Part shown: positions 7,332 to 15,685 of the stretch, piece after piece
How positions within the stretch are numbered: position 1 is the stretch's first letter
Layout of the letters: each line of letters starts with the position of its first letter
NCBI GenBank assembly: GCA_032160545.1
Contig: JAVHVN010000088.1
Location: forward strand, 1 to 42,743
Reading direction: 5' to 3'
DNA length: 42,743 nucleotides
DNA from: DATGFB01 sp032160545
GTDB taxonomy: Bacteria > Actinomycetota > Actinomycetes > Mycobacteriales > Jatrophihabitantaceae
The notes under the pieces: generated by a model
What the model was told of the DNA's origin: nothing
The model's input: the letters and a program-made list of their open reading frames with translations, nothing else
Databases searched by the model: none
Translations under genes and position numbers: made by a program

Positions 7332-8603
7332 ATGCGCGACCTGTTCCCCGCGCGGCAGGCGCTGCAGCTCGGGCTCACCGCGAACGCCCTGCGCCCGCTG
7401 CCCGGTGGGCCGGCGTCCCTCCCGGCGTTCTTCGCCGGCTGGCTGACCGCCGAGCTGGCTCCGCACGTGCTCGCTGCGACGGTCGTCGACGCCGGCCTGC
7501 ACACCGCCCGCCACGGTGTTCGCACCCCGGCGGACCGCCTCGCCCTCGCGGCGGCCGGGCTCTCCGGCGCCGGCCTGCTGTCGCTGATCGCCGCAGGGCA
7601 GCGGGCCCGCGGCGAGGTCGAGGACGCCCTCGTCGAGGCGCTCGGCGCGGACTACGCGGACGGGCTGAGCCGCCCCACCGAGCCCGGTGATCTCGCGACG
7701 CCCTGGCGCCAGCTGGTCTGGCCGTTCCGCATGCGCAACGTCGAGGTCGTGCGCACCCGCCGGCTGCCGTACGCCCCCGGCGGCCGCCGCTTCGAACTCG
7801 ACGTCTACGCGCGCAAGGACCGCCCCGGCGGACGTCCGGTGCTGCTGCAGGTGCACGGCGGCGCCTGGATGATCGGGACGAAGGAGCAGCAGGGCATCCC
7901 GCTGATGATGCAGATGGCGGCCTACGGCTGGGTCTGCGTCGCGGTGAACTACCCGCTCTCGCCGCGAGCGCGCTGGCCCGAGCACCTGGTCGCGCTGAAA
8001 CGGGCGATGAAGTGGATCCGCGAGAACGTGCACGACTACGGTGGCGACCCGTCGTTCGTCGCCGTGACCGGCGGCTCAGCAGGCGGGCACCTCGCCGCCA
8101 TGCTCGCGCTCACGCCGGACGACCCGTCGCTGCAGCCGGGCTTCGAGCAGGTCGACACCTCGGTGCAGGCCTGCGTGCCGCACTACGGCGTGTACGACTT
8201 CACCGACGAGAGCGGGGCGAAGTTCGCCAAGCACCGACTGGACTCGTTGATCAAGCCCGTCGTCATGCCGCGCGGGGCCACCTACCCCGACGACTTCCGT
8301 GCCGCCTCTCCCCTGTTCCGCGTCGACGGGCGCAACGACATCCCGCCGTTCTTCGTGATCCACGGCCGCAACGACACGCTGGTGCCGGTGCGCGAGGCCC
8401 GCGAATTCGTCGATCGGCTGCGGGCGCAGTCCGATCAGCCGGTGGCGTACGCCGAGATCGGCGGGGCGCAGCACGCGTTCGACATCTTCCCGTCGATCCG
8501 CAGCGCGCACGTCGTGCGGGGCGTCCAGCGCTTCCTCGACTGGGTGTACACCCGGTCGGTCAGCTCCGCGGCAAGCCCAGGATCCGCTCCGCTGCCAGCG
8601 TGA
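7332..8603 (+). CDS. LipC-like alpha/beta-hydrolase (esterase)
   Basis: 423 residues from ATG 7332, preceded by gagagga. About 140 N-terminal residues precede a hormone-sensitive-lipase-type alpha/beta-hydrolase. The oxyanion motif is VHGGAWMIG, the nucleophile elbow GGSAGGHLAAM, and later come PPFFVIHGRNDTLVPV (acid) and GGAQHAFDIFPS (His). The layout resembles mycobacterial LipC (Rv0220), which also neighbours a WS/DGAT gene (Rv0221). It is expected to hydrolyse carboxyl esters, perhaps lipid or steroid esters. It is divergent from the acyltransferase across a KstR operator. Its 3' end overlaps the convergent fadE34 gene by 44 bases. Confidence 0.85.
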   Translation: MRDLFPARQALQLGLTANALRPLPGGPASLPAFFAGWLTAELAPHVLAATVVDAGLHTARHGVRTPADRLALAAAGLSGAGLLSLIAAGQRARGEVEDALVEALGADYADGLSRPTEPGDLATPWRQLVWPFRMRNVEVVRTRRLPYAPGGRRFELDVYARKDRPGGRPVLLQVHGGAWMIGTKEQQGIPLMMQMAAYGWVCVAVNYPLSPRARWPEHLVALKRAMKWIRENVHDYGGDPSFVAVTGGSAGGHLAAMLALTPDDPSLQPGFEQVDTSVQACVPHYGVYDFTDESGAKFAKHRLDSLIKPVVMPRGATYPDDFRAASPLFRVDGRNDIPPFFVIHGRNDTLVPVREAREFVDRLRAQSDQPVAYAEIGGAQHAFDIFPSIRSAHVVRGVQRFLDWVYTRSVSSAASPGSAPLPA

Positions 8604-10731
8604 GCAGCACCTGCGTCGTGCCGCCCGCGATCGTGAGGCACCGGGTCGTCAGGAACTGCTGCCACTGCGGACCGGCCGCGGCGCCGGCGGTCCCCAGCAG
8701 GCTCAACCCGGCCTCCGCGACCGCCTGCCGGTGCCGCACCCCGATGAGCTTGCGCACGCTCGCCTCGGCGCCATTGTCGCCATGTCGGCCGCCCGCCAGC
8801 TGACGCAGGGTGGCGCGCACGCCGAGCAGCGCGCCCGAGACGCTGACCGCCGCCAGCTCGCCCAGCGTCTGCAGGACCAGCTCGTCCTCGGCGTGGCCGA
8901 GCTGCTCGGCGAGTGCCAGGACGGCCTCGAGCTCGTCGTCGATCCCGGCGCCGCCGGACATCGCGATGCGCTCGTTCGCCAGCGTCGCGCGGGCGAGGCG
9001 CCAGCCGTCGTCGACGGCCCCGACGACCAGGTCGTCCGGCACGAACACGTCGTCGAGGAACACCTCGTTGAACATCGCCTCGCCGGTGATCTCGCGCAGC
9101 GGGCGGATCTGCAGCCCGGCCGATTTCATGTCGACCAGGAAGTAGCTGATGCCCTTGTGTTTCGGCGCGTCCGGGTTGGTGCGGGCCAGGCAGATCCCCC
9201 AGTCGGCGGCGTGTGCCATCGAGGTCCAGACCTTCTGGCCCGACAGCCGCCAGCCTCCCCCACCGTCCACCCTCGTGGCCCTGGTACGCAGCGACGCCAG
9301 GTCCGAACCGGCGCCGGGCTCGCTGAACAGCTGGCACCACACCAGCTCGCCTCGCAGCGTCGGCGCGACGAAGCGGGCCTGCTGCTCGGGGGTACCCGCT
9401 TGCAGGATGGTCGGGATCGCCCAGCCCGCGATGACGAGGTCGGGTCGGTCGAGGCCCGCCGCCGCCAGCTCCTGGTCGATCAGCAACTGCTCGGCAGCCC
9501 CGGCGCCGAGGCCGTACGGAGCCGGCCAGTGCGGTGCCAGGTAGCCGGCCTCGGCCAGTGCGGTCCGTCGCCGCTCGGGAGGCTCGGCGGCGATCGCAGC
9601 GACCCGCGTGCGTACCGCGTCGCGGTGCCGGCCCACCTCGGCGCCGAGGTCTATGTGCAGTTCGCGACGGGCCCCGGCGAGCGTCAGTTCGGCGGCCCGG
9701 CGGCGCCACGGTGCCGAGCCTCCGAACAGCTGCCGGTTCGCCACCGCCCGGCGCAGGTACAGGTGCGCGTCGTGCTCCCAGGTGAAGCCGATCCCGCCGA
9801 GCACCTGAATGGCGTCCTTCGCCGTCTCCACGGCGGCGTCGAGGACGAGCGCGCCCGCCATCGCCGCGGTCACCTCGCGGTGCTCGGCGTCGCCGGCCGC
9901 CTGTGCCGCGTCCCACGCGAGTGCGGTGATCTGCTCGGAGCGGCAGAGCATCTCGGCACACAGGTGCTTGATCGCCTGGAAGCTGCCGACGGGCCGGCCG
10001 AACTGCTCGCGGACCTTCGCGTATTCCGTGGCGGTGTGCAGGCACCACGCCGCGACGCCGCCCGCCTCGGCCGCGGCGAGCATCAGCGACAGGTCGCGCA
10101 CCGCCGCCGTGCTCGTGTCGAGTACACGCTCGGGGGTCACGCGGACGCCGTCCAGCCGGACGGTGGCCAGCGATCGGGAGAAGTCGGCTGGCACGGTCTC
10201 CGACAGGTCGATGCCGGCCTCGCCCGCGTCGGCTACGAACCAGACGTCCCGTGCGCCGAGCCGCGCGGCCAGGACCAGCAGGCCCTCGGCGTCCGCCCCC
10301 GTCACGGGCGCTGTCGTACCGGACACCAGCAGGTCCTCGCCCGCGCGGGCTGCGGTGAGCCCGTCCGGCGCGAGGGCGACAGCGGCGGTGCTGGTCCCGT
10401 CGACCAGCCCGGCGACGAGGTCACGGTGCTGCGCCCGCCCGGCGAGCAGCACGGCCGCGACTGCCGTCGAGGCGACGGGCCCCGGCACCATCGCCTGGGC
10501 CGCCGCCTCGACCATCACGGCGAGGTCGACGAGCGTCCCGCCCGCGCCGCCGGCCTGTTCCGGAACCGCGACGGCGAAGATGCCGAGACCGGCCAGGTCT
10601 CCCCAGTGCTTGCGCCACGCGTCCGGAGCCGACTCCTGGCTGCGCGCCGACGCGACGGGAGCCGCCTGGCGCGCCCAGGCGCGCACGGTGTCGGCCACGC
10701 AGCGCTGGTCGTCGGAGATCGCGATCGGCAC
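8560..10731 (-). CDS. fadE34: Fused two-domain acyl-CoA dehydrogenase FadE34 (ChsE3)
   Basis: 723 residues from GTG 10731 (PIAISDDQRCVADTVRAWAR), which has ggag 8 bases upstream. An in-frame ATG at 10770 has no ribosome site and abuts the operator, so it is less likely. Two acyl-CoA dehydrogenase units lie in tandem: a degenerate first (REQFGRPVGSFQAIKHLCAE, then QVLGGIGFTWEHDAHLYLRR) and a second with the classical FAD region (SEPGAGSDLASLRTRA, LSGQKVWTS). The length and fusion match FadE34 (Rv3573c), which desaturates the five-carbon steroid side-chain CoA. In M. tuberculosis fadE34 is also divergent from kstR, so family and context agree. Confidence 0.9.
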   Translation of the reverse strand: MPIAISDDQRCVADTVRAWARQAAPVASARSQESAPDAWRKHWGDLAGLGIFAVAVPEQAGGAGGTLVDLAVMVEAAAQAMVPGPVASTAVAAVLLAGRAQHRDLVAGLVDGTSTAAVALAPDGLTAARAGEDLLVSGTTAPVTGADAEGLLVLAARLGARDVWFVADAGEAGIDLSETVPADFSRSLATVRLDGVRVTPERVLDTSTAAVRDLSLMLAAAEAGGVAAWCLHTATEYAKVREQFGRPVGSFQAIKHLCAEMLCRSEQITALAWDAAQAAGDAEHREVTAAMAGALVLDAAVETAKDAIQVLGGIGFTWEHDAHLYLRRAVANRQLFGGSAPWRRRAAELTLAGARRELHIDLGAEVGRHRDAVRTRVAAIAAEPPERRRTALAEAGYLAPHWPAPYGLGAGAAEQLLIDQELAAAGLDRPDLVIAGWAIPTILQAGTPEQQARFVAPTLRGELVWCQLFSEPGAGSDLASLRTRATRVDGGGGWRLSGQKVWTSMAHAADWGICLARTNPDAPKHKGISYFLVDMKSAGLQIRPLREITGEAMFNEVFLDDVFVPDDLVVGAVDDGWRLARATLANERIAMSGGAGIDDELEAVLALAEQLGHAEDELVLQTLGELAAVSVSGALLGVRATLRQLAGGRHGDNGAEASVRKLIGVRHRQAVAEAGLSLLGTAGAAAGPQWQQFLTTRCLTIAGGTTQVLLTLAAERILGLPRS

Positions 10732-10772
10732 CCTGGCTCCAGTACGATGGGGTTCGGCGGGCGCGCCCATTC

Positions 10773-10786
10773 TAGAACTGGTTCTA
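10773..10786. promoter_or_regulatory. KstR operator in front of fadE34
   Basis: TAGAACTGGTTCTA matches TnnAACnnGTTnnA at all fixed positions; with one more base on each side the arms are CTAGAAC and GTTCTAG. It lies 41 bases upstream of the fadE34 GTG. Confidence 0.9.
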
Positions 10787-10850
10787 GTCGCGTGGCTAGC
10801 ATTGCCCCGCCGATTCCAGGCGGTTCTTCGCCCCCCAGCCGTGACAGAAC

Positions 10851-10864
10851 TGAAACAGGTTTCG
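10851..10864. promoter_or_regulatory. Second, weaker KstR operator in front of kstR
   Basis: TGAAACAGGTTTCG matches TnnAACnnGTTnnA except for G in place of the last A. It lies 63 bases before the kstR ATG and overlaps the -35 region expected for a TAATCT -10 element at 10878-10883. This would suit weak autorepression of kstR. Confidence 0.65.
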
Positions 10865-10927
10865 TGTTTGCTGGTGGTAATCTCGGGAGTGGTGAACAAC
10901 CTCGAACGCGCGACGACGGGACCTCAC

Positions 10928-11578
10928 ATGACAGCCTCCGCCCGGGCACGGAGCACTGCCAGCAGCACGGGCAGCGCGCTCACGGCCGACGAACTCGGGT
11001 CGTCGGCGCAGCGCGACCGCCGCAAGCGCATCCTCGACGCGACCCTCGCCCTCGCCTCGAAGGGCGGGTACGACGCCGTTCAGATGCGAACCGTCGCCGA
11101 GCGGGCCGACGTCGCGCTCGGCACGCTGTACCGCTACTTCCCGTCGAAGATCCACCTGCTCGTCTCGGCCATGGCGCGCGAGCTCGAGCGGGTCACCGAG
11201 CGCACGGCACGCGCAGAGCTGCCCGGTGGCACGCCGTTCGACCGGCTGATGTTCATCCTGAGCCGGATCACCAAGGGCATGCAGCGCGACCCCCAGCTCA
11301 CCGAGGCGATGACGCGCGCGTTCATGTTCGCCGACGCCTCGGCCGCAGCCGAGGTCGACACCGTCGGGCGGCTCATGGACGCGATGATCGCGCGGGCGAT
11401 GACCGAGGACGAGCCCACCGAGGAGCAGCTCGCCATCGCGCGCGTCATCAGCGACGTGTGGCTGTCGAACCTGGTCGCATGGGTGACCCGGCGCGCGTCG
11501 GCCACCGATGTCGCCAACCGCCTCGAGCTGACGGTCAGCCTGCTGTTCGGCCGCAAGCACGCCGGCGACGCGTTCTAG
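10928..11578 (+). CDS. kstR: TetR-family repressor of steroid catabolism, KstR
   Basis: 216 residues from ATG 10928. About 28 flexible residues precede a TetR helix-turn-helix (SAQRDRRKRILDATLALAS, YDAVQMRTVAERADVALG, LYRYFPSKIHLLVSAM). The ligand domain has TEAMTRAFMFADAS, IARVISDVWLSNLVAW and RRASATDVANRLEL, stretches I recognise as nearly identical to KstR (Rv3574). KstR represses cholesterol catabolism genes and is released by a 3-oxo-cholestenoyl-CoA type ligand. Divergence from fadE34 and four matching operators in the flanking 5 kb make the assignment strong. Confidence 0.95.
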   Translation: MTASARARSTASSTGSALTADELGSSAQRDRRKRILDATLALASKGGYDAVQMRTVAERADVALGTLYRYFPSKIHLLVSAMARELERVTERTARAELPGGTPFDRLMFILSRITKGMQRDPQLTEAMTRAFMFADASAAAEVDTVGRLMDAMIARAMTEDEPTEEQLAIARVISDVWLSNLVAWVTRRASATDVANRLELTVSLLFGRKHAGDAF

Positions 11579-11593
11579 CCGGCCCGCGGCGCA

Positions 11594-13117
11594 CTAGCGC
11601 GGTCCCACCAACGCGTCGATCAGCGAGCTGGCGGTCGGGCAGCGCTCGAGCAGCTCCCCCACGTGCGCCCGGGTGCCGCGCAGCGGCTCGAGCATCGGCA
11701 CCCGCACCAGCGACTCACGCCCGACGTCGAAGATCACCGAGTCCCACGACGCCGCGGCGACGGACGACCCGTAGCGGCGCAGGCACTCGCCGCGGAAGAA
11801 CGCGCGGGTGTCGTCGGGTGGAGCGTTCATCGCGGTCTCGGCCGCGCCGCCGGGCAGCAGGGTCTGCATCGCGCCCCGGGACACCAGCCGGTGGTACAGA
11901 CCCTTCTCGGGCCGGACGTCGGAGTACTGCAGGTCGACCAGTTGTAGCCGGGAGGAGTCCCAGTCCAGCGAGTCGCGCTCGCGGTAGCCCTGCAGCAGCC
12001 GCAGCTTGGCGACCCAGTCCAGCTCGCCGGCGAGCTGCATCGGGTCGGCCGCCAGCCGCGTCAACGCCGACTCCCAGCGTCCGAGCACATCGGCGGTCTG
12101 CTCATCGACGTCGTCGCCGTAGCGGTCGTCCACGAACTTGCGCGCGCGGTCGAGGTACTCCCCCTGTAGGTCGAGCGCGGTGATCGTGCGGCCGTCGGAG
12201 AGCTGCAGCGCGTGCCGCAGCGCCGGGTCGTGCGACACCGAGTGCAGTTCGCGCACCGGCTGCGCGATGCCGAGGTCGTCGGCCAGGGCGCTCTGCTCGA
12301 TCATCTCGAGGACGAGCGCCGTCGTGCCGAGCTTCAGGTAGGTGGAGATCTCGGACAGGTTCGCGTCGCCGATGATCACGTGCAGGCGCCGGTAGCGGTC
12401 GGCGTCGGCGTGCGGCTCGTCGCGGGTGTTGATGATCGGGCGCTTCAGCGTCGTCTCGAGCCCGACCTCGACCTCGAAGAAGTCGGCGCGCTGCGAGATC
12501 TGGAATCCCGCCGTGCGGCCGTCCTGCCCCAGCCCGACGCGCCCGGCGCCGGTGATCACCTGGCGGGTCACGAAGAACGGCACCAGGTGACGGACGAGCG
12601 CCGTGAACGGCGTCGAGCGGGCACAGAGATAGTTCTCGTGCGCGCCGTAGGACGCGCCCTTGTTGTCCGTGTTGTTCTTGTAGAGATTGATCGGCGCGTT
12701 GACCCCCGGCATGCTCGCGACCCGGCGCGCCGCCTCGAGCATCACCAACTCGCCGGCCTTGTCCCATCGAACCGCGTCCAGGGGATTCGTGACCTCGGGG
12801 CTGGAGTACTCGGGGTGGGCGTGGTCGACGTAGAGCCGGGCGCCGTTGGGCAGGATGACGTTGGCCATGCCGGCGTCTTCCTCGGCCTCGATGAACTCCT
12901 GCGCGACCTTGCCCTCGCCGAGGTCGAAGCCGCGGGCATCGCGCAGCGGCGACTCCTCCTCGAAATCCCAGCTCGCCCGCCGTGCCCGGCCCGCGGGCAG
13001 CGTGCTCGCGTACGCGTTGACCACCTGGGCCGAGAGGAGCATGGCGTTCGCGGCGGGCTGGCCGGGCAGGCTGACGCCGTACTCGACCTCGGTGCCCATG
13101 ACCCGGCGAACGCTCAC
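11594..13117 (-). CDS. dop: Dop, depupylase / Pup deamidase
   Basis: 507 residues from GTG 13117; an in-frame ATG at 13099 (MGTEVEYGVS) is an alternative start. The GTEVEYG motif at 8-14 distinguishes Dop from the ligase PafA. The carboxylate-amine ligase fold continues with IYVDHAHPEYS-like sequence (LYVDHAHPEYSSPEVTNPLD), NKGASYGAHENYL and RVGLGQDGRTAGFQISQRAD. Dop deamidates the C-terminal Gln of Pup and removes Pup from tagged proteins. It ends a leftward gene block that begins with ARC. The pup and proteasome genes that normally follow dop are absent; only 15 bases separate its stop from that of kstR. Confidence 0.95.
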   Translation of the reverse strand: MSVRRVMGTEVEYGVSLPGQPAANAMLLSAQVVNAYASTLPAGRARRASWDFEEESPLRDARGFDLGEGKVAQEFIEAEEDAGMANVILPNGARLYVDHAHPEYSSPEVTNPLDAVRWDKAGELVMLEAARRVASMPGVNAPINLYKNNTDNKGASYGAHENYLCARSTPFTALVRHLVPFFVTRQVITGAGRVGLGQDGRTAGFQISQRADFFEVEVGLETTLKRPIINTRDEPHADADRYRRLHVIIGDANLSEISTYLKLGTTALVLEMIEQSALADDLGIAQPVRELHSVSHDPALRHALQLSDGRTITALDLQGEYLDRARKFVDDRYGDDVDEQTADVLGRWESALTRLAADPMQLAGELDWVAKLRLLQGYRERDSLDWDSSRLQLVDLQYSDVRPEKGLYHRLVSRGAMQTLLPGGAAETAMNAPPDDTRAFFRGECLRRYGSSVAAASWDSVIFDVGRESLVRVPMLEPLRGTRAHVGELLERCPTASSLIDALVGPR

Positions 13118-13134
13118 CGGTCCAGGCTACGTTC

Positions 13135-15039
13135 TCAGCCGACGAGCGCAGGTACCGGCAGGTGCAGCAGCGCGCACGTGGTGCGCAGCAGTTCGGCCTC
13201 GTCCACGCCCAGCAGGCCGTCGTGCTGGATCGCGATGAGCAGCGCCTCGACGACGCGCTGCTTGCCGGCCGGGTCGAGCGCGTCCAGTGCGGGCCAGCAT
13301 CGGTCGAGCGCGCCCCACAGATCCTGCGGGGGGACGTACGCGACCCCGGCGCCCGGGACCAGGTGTGCGGCCGCGGCCTCGAACGCCGCGGCGCTCGCAC
13401 CCGGGTCGGCGTTGCCGGCGCGGGCCACTGCGGCCAGCAGCGTCAGCGCGGCGTCGCGCACCTGCTCCAGCCGCACGGCCCTGGACCCAGCGGGTCGGGA
13501 GCGTGGCGCGGGCTCGGCAGCATCGGCCAGATACGTGCCGACGAGCCGGATCAGGCAGTACTCGAAGACCGAGATGGACCCGTCGGCACGAGCCACCTCG
13601 TCGAGCGCCGCGAGCAGCGCGTGCTGCGCCGCCGGCGGCCGGGCCGCCAGTACCGGCAGCGCGATGCTCACCAGGGGCAGCCGCAGCAAGGGCGGCACCG
13701 CCGCACCGGCCTGCACCTCGGCCGCCAGCTCCGCGACGGCGTCGGGGCCGAGGCGCCGGCCGACCGCGCCGAGCTGGGCCTGCCGCACTGCCGGCTCGTC
13801 GCTCATGAGCATCGCGAGCACGAAGGGCACCGCGGTGCTCGGTTGCACCGCCTGCTGCCGCAACCGCGGCGGGATCTCCGCGCTGAGCGCGGCGCCCCGC
13901 GCCAGGTGGTCCGGCGAGATCGTGCCGACCAGCGCCGCGAGTTGCTGCGGCAGCAGCTGGACCGGCACCGGCTCAGACCCGGCAGACCCGGCAGACCCGC
14001 CGTCGAGCCGTGCCGCCCCGCCGGCCAGCAGGTCCACCATCGCGCTGGTGTCCTGGTGCGTTGCGAGCTTCTCGAACTCGTCCGCCGTGAACGCCGGATC
14101 CAGCGCCCGGATCCGCTGGTCGAGCGGCGGGTGCGTGGCGAACAGGCGGGCGAACGAGCGGCCGCCCTCGCCGAAGAGCATGTGGCTGACCTCGCGCGCC
14201 GCGCGCGTGTCCTGCAACTGTGACCCGGTGCTCAGCCCGGCGATCTTCTTCAAGGCGCCCTCCAGACCGGTCGTCTGCCGGGTGAACTGGACGGCGGACG
14301 CGTCGGCCAGCCATTCCCGCTGGCGGCTGACCGCGGCCTTGATCAGCCCGGCGAAGAACTGCCCCACGAAGCCGAGCACGAGCATCGCGAAGGCGACGAT
14401 CAGGAGCGGGGCGGCGCCGCCCTTCCGGTCACGGCCGCCACCGAAGCTGAGCACCCGCAGCCCGATGAGGCCGAGCAACAGGATGCCGTTCAGCAGCCCG
14501 ATCAGCCTGATGTTCAGGCGCATGTCGCCGTTGAGCACGTGGCTGAACTCGTGGCCGATGACCCCTTGCAGCTCGTCGCGGTTCAGTTGCTGCAGCGCTC
14601 CGCCAGTAACCGTGATCGCGGCATCCGAAGGCGTGTAGCCCGCGGCGAACGCGTTGATGCCGGGCTCGCGCTCGAGTACGAACAGCCGCGGCATCGGCAC
14701 CCCCGACGCCAGCGCCATCTCCTCGACGATGTTGATGTAGCGGCGCAGCGCCGGATCGGTGCTCGTCGGGTCGACCGGCACCGCGCCCACCGACGTGGCC
14801 ACCGCCGACCCGCCGGAGCGCAGCGCGATCGTCTTGGTGAGCATGCCGATCGCGATGATCAGCAGCGTCACGATAGAGGCGAAGACCACCCAGCCGATGG
14901 CACCGCCGCCCTGACGCGACGCCAGCAGGGCCACGATCGCGTCGATGACGGCGACGATCGAGACGACGGCCAGCGCGAACAGCAGCACCAGCCGCAGGGT
15001 CGTCCCCCGGGCGGCCTGCTGCCGCTCGAAGAAGTTCAT
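13135..15039 (-). CDS. HtpX-like M48 membrane metalloprotease with long C-terminal extension
   Basis: 634 residues from ATG 15039. Two membrane segments (about 16-40 and 48-72) precede the protease domain, with zinc motif HEFSH at 163-167 and the third ligand probably E242 (SRQREWLADASAVQFTR). Two more membrane segments lie at about 178-200 and 212-235. After the catalytic domain (ATHPPLDQRIRALDP) about 290 extra Ala/Leu-rich residues follow, roughly doubling a usual HtpX; their function is unknown. It lies 9 bases after lemA, a common M48-LemA pairing, and 17 bases before dop, inside the Pup locus. It probably degrades membrane proteins. Confidence 0.88.
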   Translation of the reverse strand: MNFFERQQAARGTTLRLVLLFALAVVSIVAVIDAIVALLASRQGGGAIGWVVFASIVTLLIIAIGMLTKTIALRSGGSAVATSVGAVPVDPTSTDPALRRYINIVEEMALASGVPMPRLFVLEREPGINAFAAGYTPSDAAITVTGGALQQLNRDELQGVIGHEFSHVLNGDMRLNIRLIGLLNGILLLGLIGLRVLSFGGGRDRKGGAAPLLIVAFAMLVLGFVGQFFAGLIKAAVSRQREWLADASAVQFTRQTTGLEGALKKIAGLSTGSQLQDTRAAREVSHMLFGEGGRSFARLFATHPPLDQRIRALDPAFTADEFEKLATHQDTSAMVDLLAGGAARLDGGSAGSAGSEPVPVQLLPQQLAALVGTISPDHLARGAALSAEIPPRLRQQAVQPSTAVPFVLAMLMSDEPAVRQAQLGAVGRRLGPDAVAELAAEVQAGAAVPPLLRLPLVSIALPVLAARPPAAQHALLAALDEVARADGSISVFEYCLIRLVGTYLADAAEPAPRSRPAGSRAVRLEQVRDAALTLLAAVARAGNADPGASAAAFEAAAAHLVPGAGVAYVPPQDLWGALDRCWPALDALDPAGKQRVVEALLIAIQHDGLLGVDEAELLRTTCALLHLPVPALVG

Positions 15040-15048
15040 CCGTCCGGC

Positions 15049-15648
15049 CTAGAACTGGACCTTCGGCGCGTCACGCATCTCGGGGTGCTCCGGCGGCACC
15101 TCGAGCAGCGCGGCGGGCTGGAAGTGGAACATCCCGGCCAGGATCGTCCTGGGGAACGTCTCGCGGCGGTTGTTGTAGGACATCACCGCGTCGTTGTAGG
15201 CCTGGCGCGAGAACGCGACCCGGTTCTCCGTCGAGGCCAGTTCCTCGGACAGCTGCATCATGTTCTGGTTGGCCTTGAGGTCCGGGTAGGCCTCGGCGAC
15301 GGCGGTGAAGCGGCTGAGTGCGGCCGTCAACGCGTTCTGTCCCTCGGACAGCTTCTTCATCGCGACCGGGTCGCCCGGGTTCGCCTGCGCGGCGCCCAGC
15401 CCTGCCATCGCGGCCGAGCGTGCGGCGGTGACCGCCTCGAGCGTCTGGCGTTCGTGGGCCATGTAGGCCTTGGCGGTCTCGACCAGGTTGGGGATCAGAT
15501 CGAAACGGCGCTGCAACTGCACGTCGATCTGGGCGAAGGCGTTCTTGAACGCGTTCCGCGCCCGGACCAGCCCGTTGTAGCCGCCGATGACGTAGAGGAC
15601 GAGCAGCACGAAAACGACGGCGACCACGATGCCGATGACGAGACCCAT
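15049..15648 (-). CDS. lemA: LemA family protein
   Basis: 199 residues from ATG 15648, with aaaggg upstream. One N-terminal membrane segment (GLVIGIVVAVVFVLLVLYVI) is followed by the LemA signature: YNGLVRARNAFKNAFAQIDV, RRFDLIPNLVETAKAY, and later YPDLKANQNMMQLSEELAS and FSRQAYNDAVMSYNN. It is a helical-bundle protein anchored at the membrane. LemA genes often sit beside HtpX-like proteases, as here. A direct function is not established; an adaptor or substrate-presenting role is inference. Confidence 0.92.
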   Translation of the reverse strand: MGLVIGIVVAVVFVLLVLYVIGGYNGLVRARNAFKNAFAQIDVQLQRRFDLIPNLVETAKAYMAHERQTLEAVTAARSAAMAGLGAAQANPGDPVAMKKLSEGQNALTAALSRFTAVAEAYPDLKANQNMMQLSEELASTENRVAFSRQAYNDAVMSYNNRRETFPRTILAGMFHFQPAALLEVPPEHPEMRDAPKVQF

Positions 15649-15685
15649 GCCAGCCCTTTCCCGCGACGATCTGCGGAGCCTAGCG

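Noticed and set aside
8731..12183. A 1,150-codon frame on the plus strand across fadE34, kstR and dop
   Set aside because: It is antisense to fadE34 and dop and out of phase with kstR, has Arg/Pro/His-rich shadow composition and no recognisable motif. The overlapped genes have clear family motifs.
11594..13117. PafA (Pup ligase) instead of Dop
   Set aside because: The N-terminal motif is GTEVEYG, as in Dop; PafA has an IETEFG-type start.
12212..14638. An 808-codon plus-strand frame opposite dop and the M48 protease
   Set aside because: Shadow of two well-supported genes; Ser/Arg/Ala-rich without domains.
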